Shown here one piece after another: positions 31,621 to 42,030 of a stretch of 64,000 nt of DNA. A program made the translations under genes and the position numbers. Source of the DNA: Reticulitermes speratus (Eukaryota > Arthropoda > Insecta > Blattodea > Rhinotermitidae); contig JAJKFL010000007.1 of assembly GCA_021186555.1 (NCBI GenBank), forward strand, positions 1 through 64,000, given 5' to 3'. Each line of letters opens with the position of its first letter. Position 1 is the first letter of the stretch. A model generated the notes under the pieces. That model was not told where the DNA came from, searched no databases, and saw only the letters and a list, made by a program, of their open reading frames with translations.

Positions 31621-32394
31621 TTACACTGGAATAGACATTGGAAATGAATGAAATGGCCACAAGACATGTAGCATGCCACATACACACACAAGGCAGTAAG
31701 TGTGAATTACAAATACAAAAGCAACTTGCACAATGAAACATAAAGTTTAACCTATATAATGAATGCATTTGTTCGAAAAGTAAGTGAAAACAACAATAGT
31801 ATAGAAACATCAAATAAGTTAAGTACATTAAATGAAGACATTTATACAGAAATAGAACAATGAAAAATAATGTACAAGCCACAGTACTTCTCGTGAAATG
31901 AATATACGACCCCTGATGTATTTGTACTGCAGTGTCATAGCAACAGCAATATAAAGCATTATGATATTGGCGGTGGTTCGTACCTTGACGTAGACGTCAA
32001 CACTGATGTGCTCAGCTGACTGTGCCATATCGTCAGCTTGCTGAGTTGACCTGGAATAGACATTGGAAATGAATCAATGGGCCACAAGACATGCAGCATG
32101 CCACATACACACACAAGGCAGTAAGTGTGAATTACAAATACAAAAACAACTTGCACACACTTCTGTTAACTTGATTCTCCAACCAAATACGTTTATAAAC
32201 AAACTTATCACTTTTCCAAGTCGAACTGCTCTTGTGTAGCCTAGGTACTTGCACTGTCACAGACGTTAAGATGAATGCTTACACGGCATCACACGACAGC
32301 AGACAGTAATGTACAAGCCCACAGTACTTCTCTGAAATGAATATACGACCCTGATGTATTTGTACTGCAGTCAGTAGCAACAGCAATATAAACA
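31621..32394. repeat. Non-satellite interlude, internally duplicated
   Basis: 31627-31733 recurs at 32052-32158 and 31880-31990 recurs at 32318-32430, so a piece of about 430 bp is present twice. Each copy ends in the gataatggcgg-like head of the 109-bp unit, linking interlude and satellite as one larger repeat. Confidence 0.8.
31984..32050 (-). CDS. Candidate exon ancestral to the 109-bp satellite
   Basis: On the minus strand acceptor gtctattccag and donor CAAG/gtacga bracket 67 bp. One frame is open and reads TQQADDMAQSAEHISVDVYV. The 3' half of this segment and the donor align with the satellite unit, where the reading is broken by stops. A related broken segment with the same acceptor lies at about 31560-31626. 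Confidence 0.35.
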
Positions 32395-33470
32395 TTATGA
32401 TATTGGCGTTGTTTCGTACCTTGACAAAGACTACAGTCGTATTAGGGGCTCAGGAGTTGCTGCCACGGGGACATACCGTTGTGTTAAACTAAATCTTATT
32501 ATATTATGATAATGGCGGTGTTCGTACCTTGACAAGGACTACAGTGGAATTAGGGGCTCAGGTGTTGCTGCCACGGGGACATACCGTTGCGTTAAACTAA
32601 ATCTTATTACATTATGATAATGGCGGTTGGTTCGTACCTTGACAAGGACTACAGTGGAATTAGGGGCTCAGGTGTTGCTGCCACGGGGACATACCGTTGA
32701 GTTAAACTAAATCTTATTACATTATGATAATGGCGGTTTTTCGTACCTTGACAAGGACTACAGTGGAATTAGGGGCTCAGGTGTTGCTGCCCCGGGGACA
32801 TACCGTTGGTTAAACTAAATCTATTAATTATGATAATGGCGGTTGTTCGTACCTTGACAAGGACTACAGTCGAATTAGGGGCTCAGGTGTTGCTGCCACG
32901 GGGACATACCGTTGCGTTAAACTAAATCTTATTAATTATGATAATGGCGGTGGTTCGTACCTTGACAAGGACTACAGTCGAATTAGGGGCTCAGGTGTTG
33001 CTGCCACGGGGACATACCGTTGAGTTAAACTAAATCTTATTACATTATGATAATGGCGGTTGTTCGTACCTTGACAAGGACTACAGTCGAATTAGGGGCT
33101 CAGGTGTTGCTGCCACGGGGACATACCGTTGAGTTAAACTAAATCTTATTACATTAAGATAATGCGGTTGTTCGTACCTTGACAAGGACTACAGTCGAAT
33201 TAGGGGATCAGGTGTTGCTGCCACGGGGACATACCGTTGCGTTAAACTAAATCTTATTACATTATGATAATGGCGGTTGTTCGTACCTTGACAAGGACTA
33301 CAGTGCATTAGGGGCTCAGGTATTGCTGCCACGGGGACATACCGATTGGTTAAACTAAATCTTATTATATTATGATAATGGCGGTGGTTCGTACCTTGAC
33401 AAGGACTACAGTGGAATTAGGGGCTCAGGTGTTGCTGCCACCGGGACATACCGTTAGTTCTAAGTTTTTA
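32395..33470. repeat. 109-bp satellite, second block, about 10 copies
   Basis: Same unit as 28590-31620 with more substitutions (attacatt for attatatt, cagtcgaatt for cagtgcaatt) and frequent single-base losses. Confidence 0.93.
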
Positions 33471-35400
33471 TATTAGATAATGGCTGCATTGCGTACCTTT
33501 AGTAAAGGGTCACAGTAATTAAGGGGTCAGGGTGCGCCCGGGCATACCGCTTGAGTGTAACCCTAATCACTTATTAGAAATTTTCAAACTGAAGATAAGA
33601 TAGAGTGTTTAGACATACCTTTTATAAAATTTTTACATCATGACAAGGCCGTTGTCCCTCGTACAAGTGGATTACTCAGGTGTGCTGCACCTACCGTTGT
33701 AGATCTTAAAATCTAAGTGATTAAAATATCTACCTTGACAAGATACACTGTCGAATTAGCATCTCAATATTGGTAAGTAAGTCCTTATTTTGGTGAATGG
33801 CGCTTTCTACTGAAGTTACTACAGTGCATATACATGCTCAGTTTCTACAACGAATACAGTTGCTTAACTAAATCTATTACATTAAGAACGTTTTGTACCT
33901 CGACAAATACATGGAATTACAGATGTACTGACAACAGGCATACCAGTAACCTAAATACTTATTTATATTATGATAATACTTGTCGTACCTGTGAAATTCA
34001 CGTGTACTTAGTGGGCTCATGTGCGCCATGAGTGGCACTCACATTGCTAAGCAAGTCTTAATTATTTATATTAGCTGTCTTACATGACATACAATACAGT
34101 AATTAGGACTCATGATTACTTAGTAACGTTGGCGAAACTAAATCTTTTATGTTAGTAACGGTTTGTACCTTGAAACTTAGTCTTTGTTAGGTATGCGCCC
34201 CCAAGTCCACTAAATTTAAATTTAAGCAGGTGTACCTCGGTGGATTTTTTCTATGCGAAGACTGTTGTTGCCATAATCATATATGATTAGGTAGGATTTA
34301 CTTGACTAAGGACCTACATTGATTGACGGGCACAGAGTTGTCAGACTACCGTTGGTAGCTTCTTAATGTATATTTTAATCGGTGTTCGTACCTTGACGAG
34401 GACTACAGTCGAATTAGGGCTCAGGTGTTGCTGCCACCGGGACATACCGTTTTCTATTTTTTGGATTAGATGCTGCAATTGCGTCTGAGGTAGGTGAAGT
34501 GGTCACAGGTTTATTAGTTGGTCAGGTGACGCCGCCTCTGCCTCCTGCTACGTGGACCTCCTCAATCACTTATCTAGGAAATAATCTCAACTGAAAAAGA
34601 GAGTGATTAAAATATTCTCTTAAACTTCTCTTGCCTCCTGCCAAGGTGCCGTCCTGTCCCTCGTAAATGTGGAGTTACATCAGGGTGCTGCACCTCTCGT
34701 TGTAGGTCTGAAAAAGAGAGTGATTAAAATATCCAATCTTGGAACATACACTGTCGTAATTACTCTCAAATTGGGAATAATCCTCTGTGTGAAATGTGCG
34801 CTCTTCTGAGATGTTATAAATGCATATACCCACTCGCTCTTTCATACATTACAAATACAATTACTTACACTTAATACTCATGACTTAAGACATTTTGTCA
34901 CTCAGACAAATATCGATATAACAAATATACACTGACAAAGGCAAAGCAAAGTAACCTAAATACATGTATGTTACATATATGATAATACTTGTCTTACGTG
35001 TGTAAATTCACGTGTACTTACGTGCAGATGCTTCTGTGAAGCTATGAAGTAGGCACGTCACATCTGCAACAATGTCTTCAGGCATTTCCTTTATCATTGC
35101 TCTTACATACATTACAAATACAATTACTTACATAATTACTTAGTAACGTTGGCGACACGAAATGTTTATGTTCAGTACGTTTGTACCTCTTGGTAAACTT
35201 TAGCTTTGTTTTGTTATACGCACCAGATCCCCTAATTTAAATTTAACACGGCCTCGGGGGATTTTTTTATCGAAGACTGTTTTGCCATACAGCATATATG
35301 TTAGTAGGATTTACTTGACTAAGAGACCTTCCTATTGTTGAACGGACAGAGCTGTAACCTGTTGTAGTTCGGGTAATGTGTTGTTTAATTTGGTCAGCTG
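33471..35400. repeat. Decayed satellite and noisy 1-kb duplication
   Basis: Scattered words of the 109-bp unit persist to about 34440 (for example 34385-34450). Segments around 33985-34315 and 34991-35330 share words in the same order (aattcacgtgtactta, agtaacgttggcga, ggatttacttgactaag), indicating a tandem duplication of about 1 kb. The copies differ mostly by many small indels, which is unusual for natural decay. Confidence 0.6.
35022..35097 (-). CDS. Candidate first exon, phase 1 donor
   Basis: The ATG at 35095-35097 opens MIKEMPEDIVADVTCLLHSF then TEASA plus one base, and ends at a consensus donor (GCAC/gtaagt). 76 bp, no stop. Like the other first exons in the window it leaves phase 1. 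The corresponding position in the sister half of the local duplication (about 34000) is not open. No partner exon is assigned with confidence. Confidence 0.35.
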
Positions 35401-35423
35401 AAATAGCTAAAAACATGTCCTGA

Positions 35424-35600
35424 TTATACTTCTGCACTTAGAGTTCCACGATTCTTTCGCCAAAGACGAGTTGGTTGTTGTAGCAGTTGGTCCTTCTGCC
35501 GCTGCACTTCTGCGACTTCTTGCCGCAGTTGCTGCAGGTGTTGCTGTATGTGTTGCAGCAACACCTGCATGTCGTCCGGCCGAGCCTCCGGCTTCATAAG
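35424..35600 (-). pseudogene. Coiled-coil exon-1 fragment, divergent
   Basis: Reads PEARPDDMQVLLQHIQQHLQ and continues Gln/Leu-rich (LRQEVAEVQRQKDQLLQQ), clearly related to exon 1 of the unit 3 gene (PEARPDLQVL). It has no start codon: its 5' side is joined directly to the start of a micro-exon intron (35600-35615). No donor follows the QQ end. It looks like an illegitimate junction between exon 1 and intron sequence. Confidence 0.5.
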
Positions 35601-35615
35601 ATACATTTCTCTTAC

Positions 35616-36949
35616 CGTATGATCCATCTGCATAAATGATATACGTTATATAAATATATAAATGTATAAATATATATAAATATTTATAAATATAAATGAC
35701 ATACGTTACAAATCGATACAAAACATATACAATTTATTATTATATTTATTACAAATATGAACACTTCACTTCATATCCATGACTCATACACATTACATAA
35801 TCTTGTATCTTTTATTTCCAAGGTATATGTAAGTAGGCATCATAAGATACATTTCTATTACCATAAGTGCCATCATCAAAAACCACGTACGCCACACGTC
35901 TTCCATCTGAAATACAGAATAACATATGATTAAAGCCTCAAGTTAAAACGCATGAACAATTTGTACAGCTTACATAATTGACGAAGAGACATCTAAGTGC
36001 TATATCTGTACATTTGTAAACAGTGTATGTCAAAGTGACACACTACAATACAATGTACAGAACACTGACTAGGACTTTGTTTGTTGTCGGCAACATAACG
36101 TTAGTGTTAATAAAACAAAAATTAAAAAAATTAATACATGACACCACTATATATATATGCAAGTTAACATGACAAACGCAGTAAAGTACCTTTTGCTGAC
36201 TAGTGGGCAAGCACATAATCTTGTATCTTTTATTTACCAAAGTATAGTAAGTAGGCATCATAAGATACATTTCTCTTACCGTAAGCCCATCATCAAAAAC
36301 CACGTACGCCACACGTCTTCCATCTGAAATACAGAATAACATATAATTAAGGCCTCAAGTTAAAACGCATGAACAATTTGTACAGCTTACAAATTGATAA
36401 AGAGACATCTAAGTTCTATATCTTTACATTTGGCGAAGATTTGTGCTTCTTGTAAGAGTGGGCACGAAACAACTGAGTCCCCAAATTTAAATTCCACTGT
36501 GTGCGTATTTCACGAGGCAATTAATTTTCCCACCAAATGTTACACATATAACATGGCATCCCCCAGCTGCCACCAAAAATACTGCAACGTTACCTTCCCC
36601 TATGTAGCTGTGCATTCGTAGAAGCAGAAGCACACAGTAAAATTGCGGTACTTATTCAATGCACGTATGTAGCTCAGTTACTAGTTATATTTTGATATAA
36701 TCATCTATCCACAGTCATTCGTCTAGCACTAACACTTTGCATGTGGTAGTGTAACATGGCTCTCTGCACTGTCACTAACATATCAGATGTAATTTCTGTG
36801 CCTATTATGTATCTGAACAGTTTGAAGGAAAGGAAGATTTAATTACCACGCTGCTGGGCCTCACCCCCAGGTGGCTGTCTTTTCTGCTGCAGGAGTTGCC
36901 GCAGCAGCCGGATCGTCTCCTGCAGCGGTTTGTTCTCGTTATCTGCCAT
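35616..36949 (-). CDS. Micro-exon small gene, unit 4, no terminal exon
   Basis: Exon 1 (36847-36949) encodes MADNENKPLQETIRLLRQLL and continues QQKRQPPGGEAQQR; it is open and ends GTG/gtaatt. Exon 36280-36323 is a 44-bp version (one base lost) that would shift the frame. 35862-35906 is an intact 45-bp exon (DGRRVAYVVFDDGTY, donor G/gtaata). 35616-35627 is a 12-bp exon (DGSY) with its own acceptor tttatgcag. Exon 1 to 35862-35906 to 35616-35627 is in frame, but no Pro-rich or Arg/Trp-rich terminal exon lies below, so the gene is 3' truncated at the unit boundary. Confidence 0.45.
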
Positions 36950-37190
36950 CTGGAATGCAGACAAAGGTCACATTTAATAGGGCCCGATGTATTATATAGG
37001 AGCAACACAAGTCATCAGACAAAAGACCGCTGCCCGGTACAATCGTCACTTTGTGTTGCTTAAATGACTTGATGCAACGCCACATCGACGTCGCTTCATG
37101 CAGGCTTTCGAAATCGCTTTATTGTCGATGCCATATTTTAATGTTTGCACAATAAACCATAACACATTTCCATTCTCCTTTTTATTATTA

Positions 37191-37231
37191 TCCTACATGT
37201 TTCGGCCCGTACGCTGCCATCATCAGGTAGA
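37191..37231 (-). ncRNA. Hammerhead-like motif, unit 4
   Basis: Same as 14005-14045. Confidence 0.35.
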
Positions 37232-37809
37232 CACAAACAAAACAAAAGAAAAGTATACGTTGAGTGGAGGCCTCCGATTTACATTTGAAAACTGAAATTA
37301 TGAAATTATAAAATTATGAAGACATATAATCACTTATTATTCCCGTAAGGAAAAATATACTTTTATGCATGTTCTGGTAGTTAAAGTCGCCGTATATGGG
37401 CATTATATATATATATTAATTATGTAAGAGATCTGTAAGCGAGCAGTGCATCAGTTGGGCGGTGTGTACGTAATGTTTAACTGCAAATGTGACTAAGAGC
37501 AGTAATTATTGCAACAATTGTATGAACAAATTTAACACTATTCAAGGACAAGGAGATGTTTGAATTCTCAAACTGATCCACTTCTTGGAAAATTATAATG
37601 GAACTGTTCACTGCAATGTTGTTATATCTGGGGTACATGCTGTTATGTGTGTCGTACTAAGCAAGGCAGAAAACACGTGCCTAATGGGAATTAGTTGGTA
37701 CCACCGAATGTATAATATATAATATAATGACAATATATTGTCTACAGCTGTATTACCTTTCAAAAATTTATGGCCTCCTCCATCTGTAGGGGTTCCAGCG
37801 ATGCTGCCG

Positions 37810-38400
37810 TCCCCTTTCCGTGTGGGGGCTTATCATCCGGGAACGAGAACGTGAACGTGTCGAACGCTACTTGGTTCCTCTCCTCCTTAGCCACGTAGGC
37901 ACTCTGTGGCAAAGTGGCCCACTCCTTGACACTCGTAACACCTCACGGCAGCCTTCGTTTGCGCACTGCTAGTACTGCGTGAGCTGCGTGGTGCGTTATG
38001 ACGGCTGAGCGGGCGTGTGACTGACCGCGCGACATTCTCTTGCGGGCTGTACCCGTTGATACGTCGGCTACAGACCCGTTCCTCATACTGTTGTAAAACG
38101 AAGCCATCATGAGGCTGACTTCAGTAGAAATGTGTAATGTGCTTGATTTAAATCTGAACAATTTCACTGCAGCAGATTACACAAGCTGCATACCAATGTC
38201 AGTTGTAATGTCGCAAAGCAAGAGGACAGTTCGCTTGTTTTTGGATCTCTTGCACACACACGTGTGTAAAGACGAGCCACCGCCATCTGCAGTCAGTTTC
38301 TCCTCCAGAACTGCAGCAAGTTTACGAATTTCTTTCAACGTAGAAATCTCAACACATATCTTCAGCAATACATATAGCATTCCGAGTTGTGGACAATGTT
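37810..38400 (-). pseudogene. CCHC zinc-knuckle segment, unit 4
   Basis: Knuckle at 37899-37940 on the minus strand, ligands intact. One base is lost right after it, so the following PTW reading is shifted. The plus-strand shadow ORF 38109-38402 is conserved with the other units. Confidence 0.45.
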
Positions 38401-38469
38401 GAGTTTAAACTTCTACGAATACACGTTGTGGTACTAAATGACACTTAAAATATTCTTATGCCTGGTTAC

Positions 38470-38822
38470 CTGTGAAAATACTCTCAACAAAAATATTGGT
38501 TCTCCGTGTTCAGAAAATTGTTCATCAACTTAAAAAACTGGGTTTTCCCAGTGCCGCTTTGCGCATAGTTCATAAAGTTCGCAGACGACAGTGCTGCCAC
38601 GCCCACCCCCCCCCCCCCCCCCCCCCGCGATCTCATTTACACCAATGATTGGCTCGGCTATTTCGAGCTCTTCATCTGTGATGTTCACAGTGCTAGTTAC
38701 TACATGCACGTCAAGCATCCTGCCGTGTACACCGCTGGCGCTAACTGTTTGTATCAGCTCTTCAAAGTCTGTGTTGTACTGTCTGCGATGTCTTTGGCAG
38801 TAGTATTCTACGAACGTTACGC
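38470..38822 (-). pseudogene. Poly-Gly / dsRBD-like exon, unit 4 (in frame, nonsense)
   Basis: 353 bp, the only copy whose poly-G run keeps both halves in one frame: ELEIAEPIIGVNEIA, eight glycines, RGSTVVCELYELCAKRHW, then ENPVF and TAA. The stop replaces the Glu codon present in units 1 and 2. This copy shows that the two halves were once a single reading frame. Confidence 0.45.
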
Positions 38823-39149
38823 CTCAGTCTGTCGCACTGTCACGCACCTGACCGTATCAACCCTTTCTTTATCGTGACCCTAGCATAGTGAAACGCTAGT
38901 ATCCGCGTCTTGTAACAGATTTGTGCCCACATGTTGCGTACAAAATGTCGTCCCAATATGCCATCAGCCTTGAGGTGATCCTATCCTATTGGCTTATTAG
39001 TTGACATTTAAATGGGTTTTCACGTTTTCCTCTCATTTTAGTTTTGATGCCGCCATGAATCTATTATAGAAAGCGATCTTAATATTATTATGAAGAAAAT
39101 GATTTACTATATATTGCTCATAGCATAACGTTGCTACTTATTACATCCT

Positions 39150-39378
39150 TGAAACGTCACTGGAGTGGGACGGGCTTCTGCGCCGTCGCCGTCTCTACCT
39201 GTAATAGGGAATTTATTTGGATCCATTCTGTCACCATTTAATCCTTCCCTTGTCTGACTTTGAACAGCTAGCTCACGTAAAAATCAAGTGGTTCTTTCTT
39301 AATATACGAATTCTTTAGAAATTCGTTTAGCTCTAAGCAATTGTCAAGTTGCTGTGACTTGTTGCCGATCTTGGCTGC
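39150..39378 (-). pseudogene. Gag-like segment, unit 4, truncated
   Basis: Only the part downstream of the minisatellite (minus-strand sense) is present; no 57-bp unit remains. Confidence 0.5.
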
Positions 39379-40422
39379 AATACAACAACATAAAACACAC
39401 ATCTCCGAAATATACACACATTTGCATATTAGATACTAATGGTTCCGAATACAACAAAGTCCTAGAGCGTCATATACACAGGAACTGACTTCGGACAGAC
39501 CGTATCCATTGGTGCATGCATTTACATAAGGACAATGATACGAAGCATGTACTAAGCGTTCGTACTAAAATATTAAAAACACACTCTGAAACCTGAAATA
39601 ATCTATAGACACACAACCAAGTCTCACCAGACATAATCGTATTAGCAGCCATGCCTGAAACTATTACTTTAAACCAAATGTTTCTATTCAGAAGTCATAT
39701 GCTGCGTATCATTTTCATTGTTGCAGCCGGAGCACGGAAAGAGTATCGTCATTAGACACGTGCTGGTATTTACAAGTTACCATTACATACGTCACTTCTT
39801 TGTACCTGCAACATCGGATATACGTGGTTCTTGCCACACGTATTATTATTATTTCACACACACACTATACTACATCAATTTCTATAGTTGCAGTAGCAAA
39901 ACCATATATCACAGACACCCATTTATTGAATTTGCGGCATGGCTTCGACAGATGCCCCGTGACCACAGAGTATATAAGCTTTAGCCTACTCGGACTACTC
40001 CATGCATTAACGATGCTACCTGTTCCCTCTGGTTACAACTACACAAACCTGAAATACATTTCAAGGCACTTGTACACAACACACAACGTCCCCATTCATC
40101 ATGATTCCAATAACGAAGTCATAAATCACATTCTGCCCTCCCACTCAACGCTAAAATAGCCCCTTAGGCAGACCACACTAGCGACCCTAGCGCTACTGAC
40201 TACACTTAATGTGCATCTCTTTGGCATTTCGGATTCCGCCTGATCCTTTGGTTGGTAGCACACCAAACGCAGAGTGTATTTGTAACATATCAGAGTTACG
40301 GACAAAATAAACCATTGATACAGTATTTCCAATTTGATACCTTCGAATCATAATTTGCGCAATACTTCAAATGTATATACTTCCACGTTACAACACAAAG
40401 TTTTGTAATTTTGTGAAAATGC

Positions 40423-40510
40423 GTCCTGTGCAGTTATCTGTCGTCCTGTGCAGTTATCTGTCGTCCTGTGCAGTTATCTGTCGTCCTGTGCAGTTATCTG
40501 TCGTCCTGGA
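40423..40510. repeat. 20-bp tandem repeat, 4.4 copies
   Basis: gtcctgtgcagttatctgtc repeated without change at 40423, 40443, 40463 and 40483. Confidence 0.95.
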
Positions 40511-40854
40511 TGCATGAATAAATTAAATTCGTGCTTTGCGTTAGCACCGCCAAATGCGAACAGACTTGTTCACATTTTTGTCATCATCTGTAGCTTTGGA
40601 AATGCAAAACGGCACTGAAACCCTTCTCCATAATATTAGTATAAGTCAACATGACCTAACCAATGTGCACAAAGACATGAACACACCAAATCTCCAAACT
40701 GATATGATCATCAGTGCAAATAGCACGTCACAACATGCACTTCGTGTCATGTACAAACTATTCCCATTAAAGGTAATTCTGTACATAACATATTTTCAAT
40801 CAATCAAAACTGGCATATTTATACACTGAGATTTGTTGAAGTTTACGGCATAAG

Positions 40855-40948
40855 GGAAGAGCATGTGGCAGTCATGACATAATTGGCACAGTGTCACATA
40901 AGGGGACAGCATGTGGCAGTCATGACACAATTGGCACAGTGTCACACA
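40855..40948. repeat. Tandem duplication of about 50 bp
   Basis: Two copies of a unit with gcatgtggcagtcatgaca and aattggcacagtgtcaca. Confidence 0.85.
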
Positions 40949-41166
40949 AGTATTATTATAAATAATTCAAGCATATCTACAGTCGCAAACTATTCTGACA
41001 TTCGCCCATAGCTATAAATATTCACCTCTGTACAATTCCACAGTTAAATCTTCTCACAAAACATTGTTAGCAACTTAATATTTTCACCGTGCATGTTTAT
41101 TAACACAGTAAACACTATACCAACACATGCACTTACTATTAAAACATTAATAGTTTTAAAAACCAA

Positions 41167-41210
41167 GCCCTACATATGTTTCGGCCAGCTAACTGGCCAT
41201 CATCAGGGGC
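41167..41210 (-). ncRNA. Hammerhead-ribozyme-like motif, best copy
   Basis: Minus strand: GCCC, CTGATGA, T, GGCCAG-ttag-CTGGCC (6-bp stem II with a 4-nt loop), GAAAC, AT AT, GTA, GGGC. Stem I GCCC/GGGC pairs exactly around the expected GUA cleavage site, and ACAT/ATGT can form stem III. All core bases (CUGAUGA, GAAA) are present; the only deviation is the extra U before stem II. Minimal type I hammerheads of this kind are known in Penelope-like elements and retrozymes. Plus-strand TA runs lie nearby (41247). Confidence 0.55.
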
Positions 41211-41244
41211 AACTAGCGTTACACAGCATAATCACGTTCAATAG

Positions 41245-41246
<2 letters not shown>

Positions 41247-41288
<42 letters not shown>

Positions 41289-41368
41289 CTTTTCACAACA
41301 GTCAATCAATATACAGTACCACATACAAGGTACCAATAAAACTTGTATGTGGAAGAAAACTGCATGCA

Positions 41369-41405
<37 letters not shown>
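41247..41405. repeat. Two (TA)n microsatellites
   Basis: Runs at 41247-41284 and about 41377-41404 separated by about 90 bp of non-repeat sequence. Confidence 0.95.
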
Positions 41406-41407
<2 letters not shown>

Positions 41408-41519
41408 CAGAGTTTTGGACAGTGTTAAGTTCAAACTTCTACAAACACACATTGTAGTAGAAAAATAACACTAAAATATTCTTACCCCTGCCTAATTATC
41501 ACAAGATGACTTCACTTAC

Positions 41520-41579
41520 CTTCGCCTCCCGGCTGATTGGCATCTCTTGGGTTGCTAATAAGGATCAATTCAATTTACC
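41520..41579 (-). pseudogene. 60-bp exon of the 6310/10255 type, nonsense
   Basis: Splice signals are intact (atattccag acceptor, G/gtaagtg donor), phase 1-1, but the second codon is TAA. The rest reads IELILISNPRDANQPGGE, with NPRDA resembling NPQDA in exon 3 of the unit 3 gene. The intron following it matches the intron that follows the dsRBD-like exons at 15308, 20104 and 38470. Confidence 0.45.
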
Positions 41580-41756
41580 CTGGAATATGGAATGAAATAA
41601 GTAATTGAAGCATCAAGCATACACTTGCAATTGCAACCTTCAAGAAAATGGTGCATTGAAATTACAGACATGGGATTTAGGTGTAAAGAAAAGAAAGGAA
41701 AAGAAAATGATATAGGTTCTGATTACAACCTCATTGTGATAGCATAAAATTACACA

Positions 41757-41930
41757 AAGTTCTACAATACAAAATGTGACAGTTGCCCAAAGTACAAAGT
41801 AAGATATATAGTATGACGTACAATTGAACATATAAAATCCACCTATCACAACATTATTACAATTTACACATCATAAGATACACGGTCAAACGTACAAACT
41901 TAATGCTATTCATTACGTACATTTGCTTTT
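41757..41930. repeat. Dispersed repeat, second copy at 5365-5540
   Basis: About 175 bp sharing gttctacaatacaaaatgtg and acggtcaaacgtacaaactt with 5365-5540. Few differences. Confidence 0.85.
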
Positions 41931-41985
41931 GTGTGTTTATTGTCCGACGAATGTTCACTTTTATTGACTATGAATTGTGTAACAC

Positions 41986-42030
41986 AGTGCTACATGTTTC
42001 GAACCTTATCTTGGTTCATCTTCAGGGACT
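41986..42030 (-). ncRNA. Hammerhead-ribozyme-like motif
   Basis: Minus strand: AGTCC, CTGAAGA, T, GAACC/GGTTC stem II with a 7-nt loop, GAAAC, AT, GTA, GCACT. Stem I pairs at four of five positions. The core is complete apart from the shared extra U. Confidence 0.48.

Larger units (their letters stand above)
35590..39378. repeat. Duplication unit 4, partial
   Basis: Contains the micro-exons, exon 1, hammerhead-like motif, TA run, CCHC segment, dsRBD-like exon and the start of the Gag-like segment. Stops at 39378, exactly where the minisatellite would begin, and continues into unrelated sequence (atacaacaacataaaac). Confidence 0.85.
39379..41166. other. No gene recognised
   Basis: Single-copy-looking AT-rich DNA. 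ORFs at 39718-40332 and 40554-40829 lie on both strands without domains or splice pairs. Two small tandem repeats inside are listed separately. Confidence 0.4.

Noticed and set aside
28590..33470. Serial 73-codon ORFs as a tandem gene family
   Set aside because: They are exactly the satellite read through two units; variants include frame-breaking indels with no sign of constraint.
5886..38402. Conserved plus-strand ORF MRLTSVEMCNVLDLN in four units
   Set aside because: The opposite strand carries the Ser/Arg-rich and CCHC reading; all four copies are recent duplicates, so shared openness is uninformative.
10640..39226. A 28-bp first exon starting MDPN(K/E)F.IT at 4308, 10640, 16023, 20821 and 39199, in phase with the dsRBD-like exon
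   Set aside because: The same bases fall inside the decayed Gag-like segment in another frame, so conservation across units reflects duplication; the apparent donor is probably coincidence.
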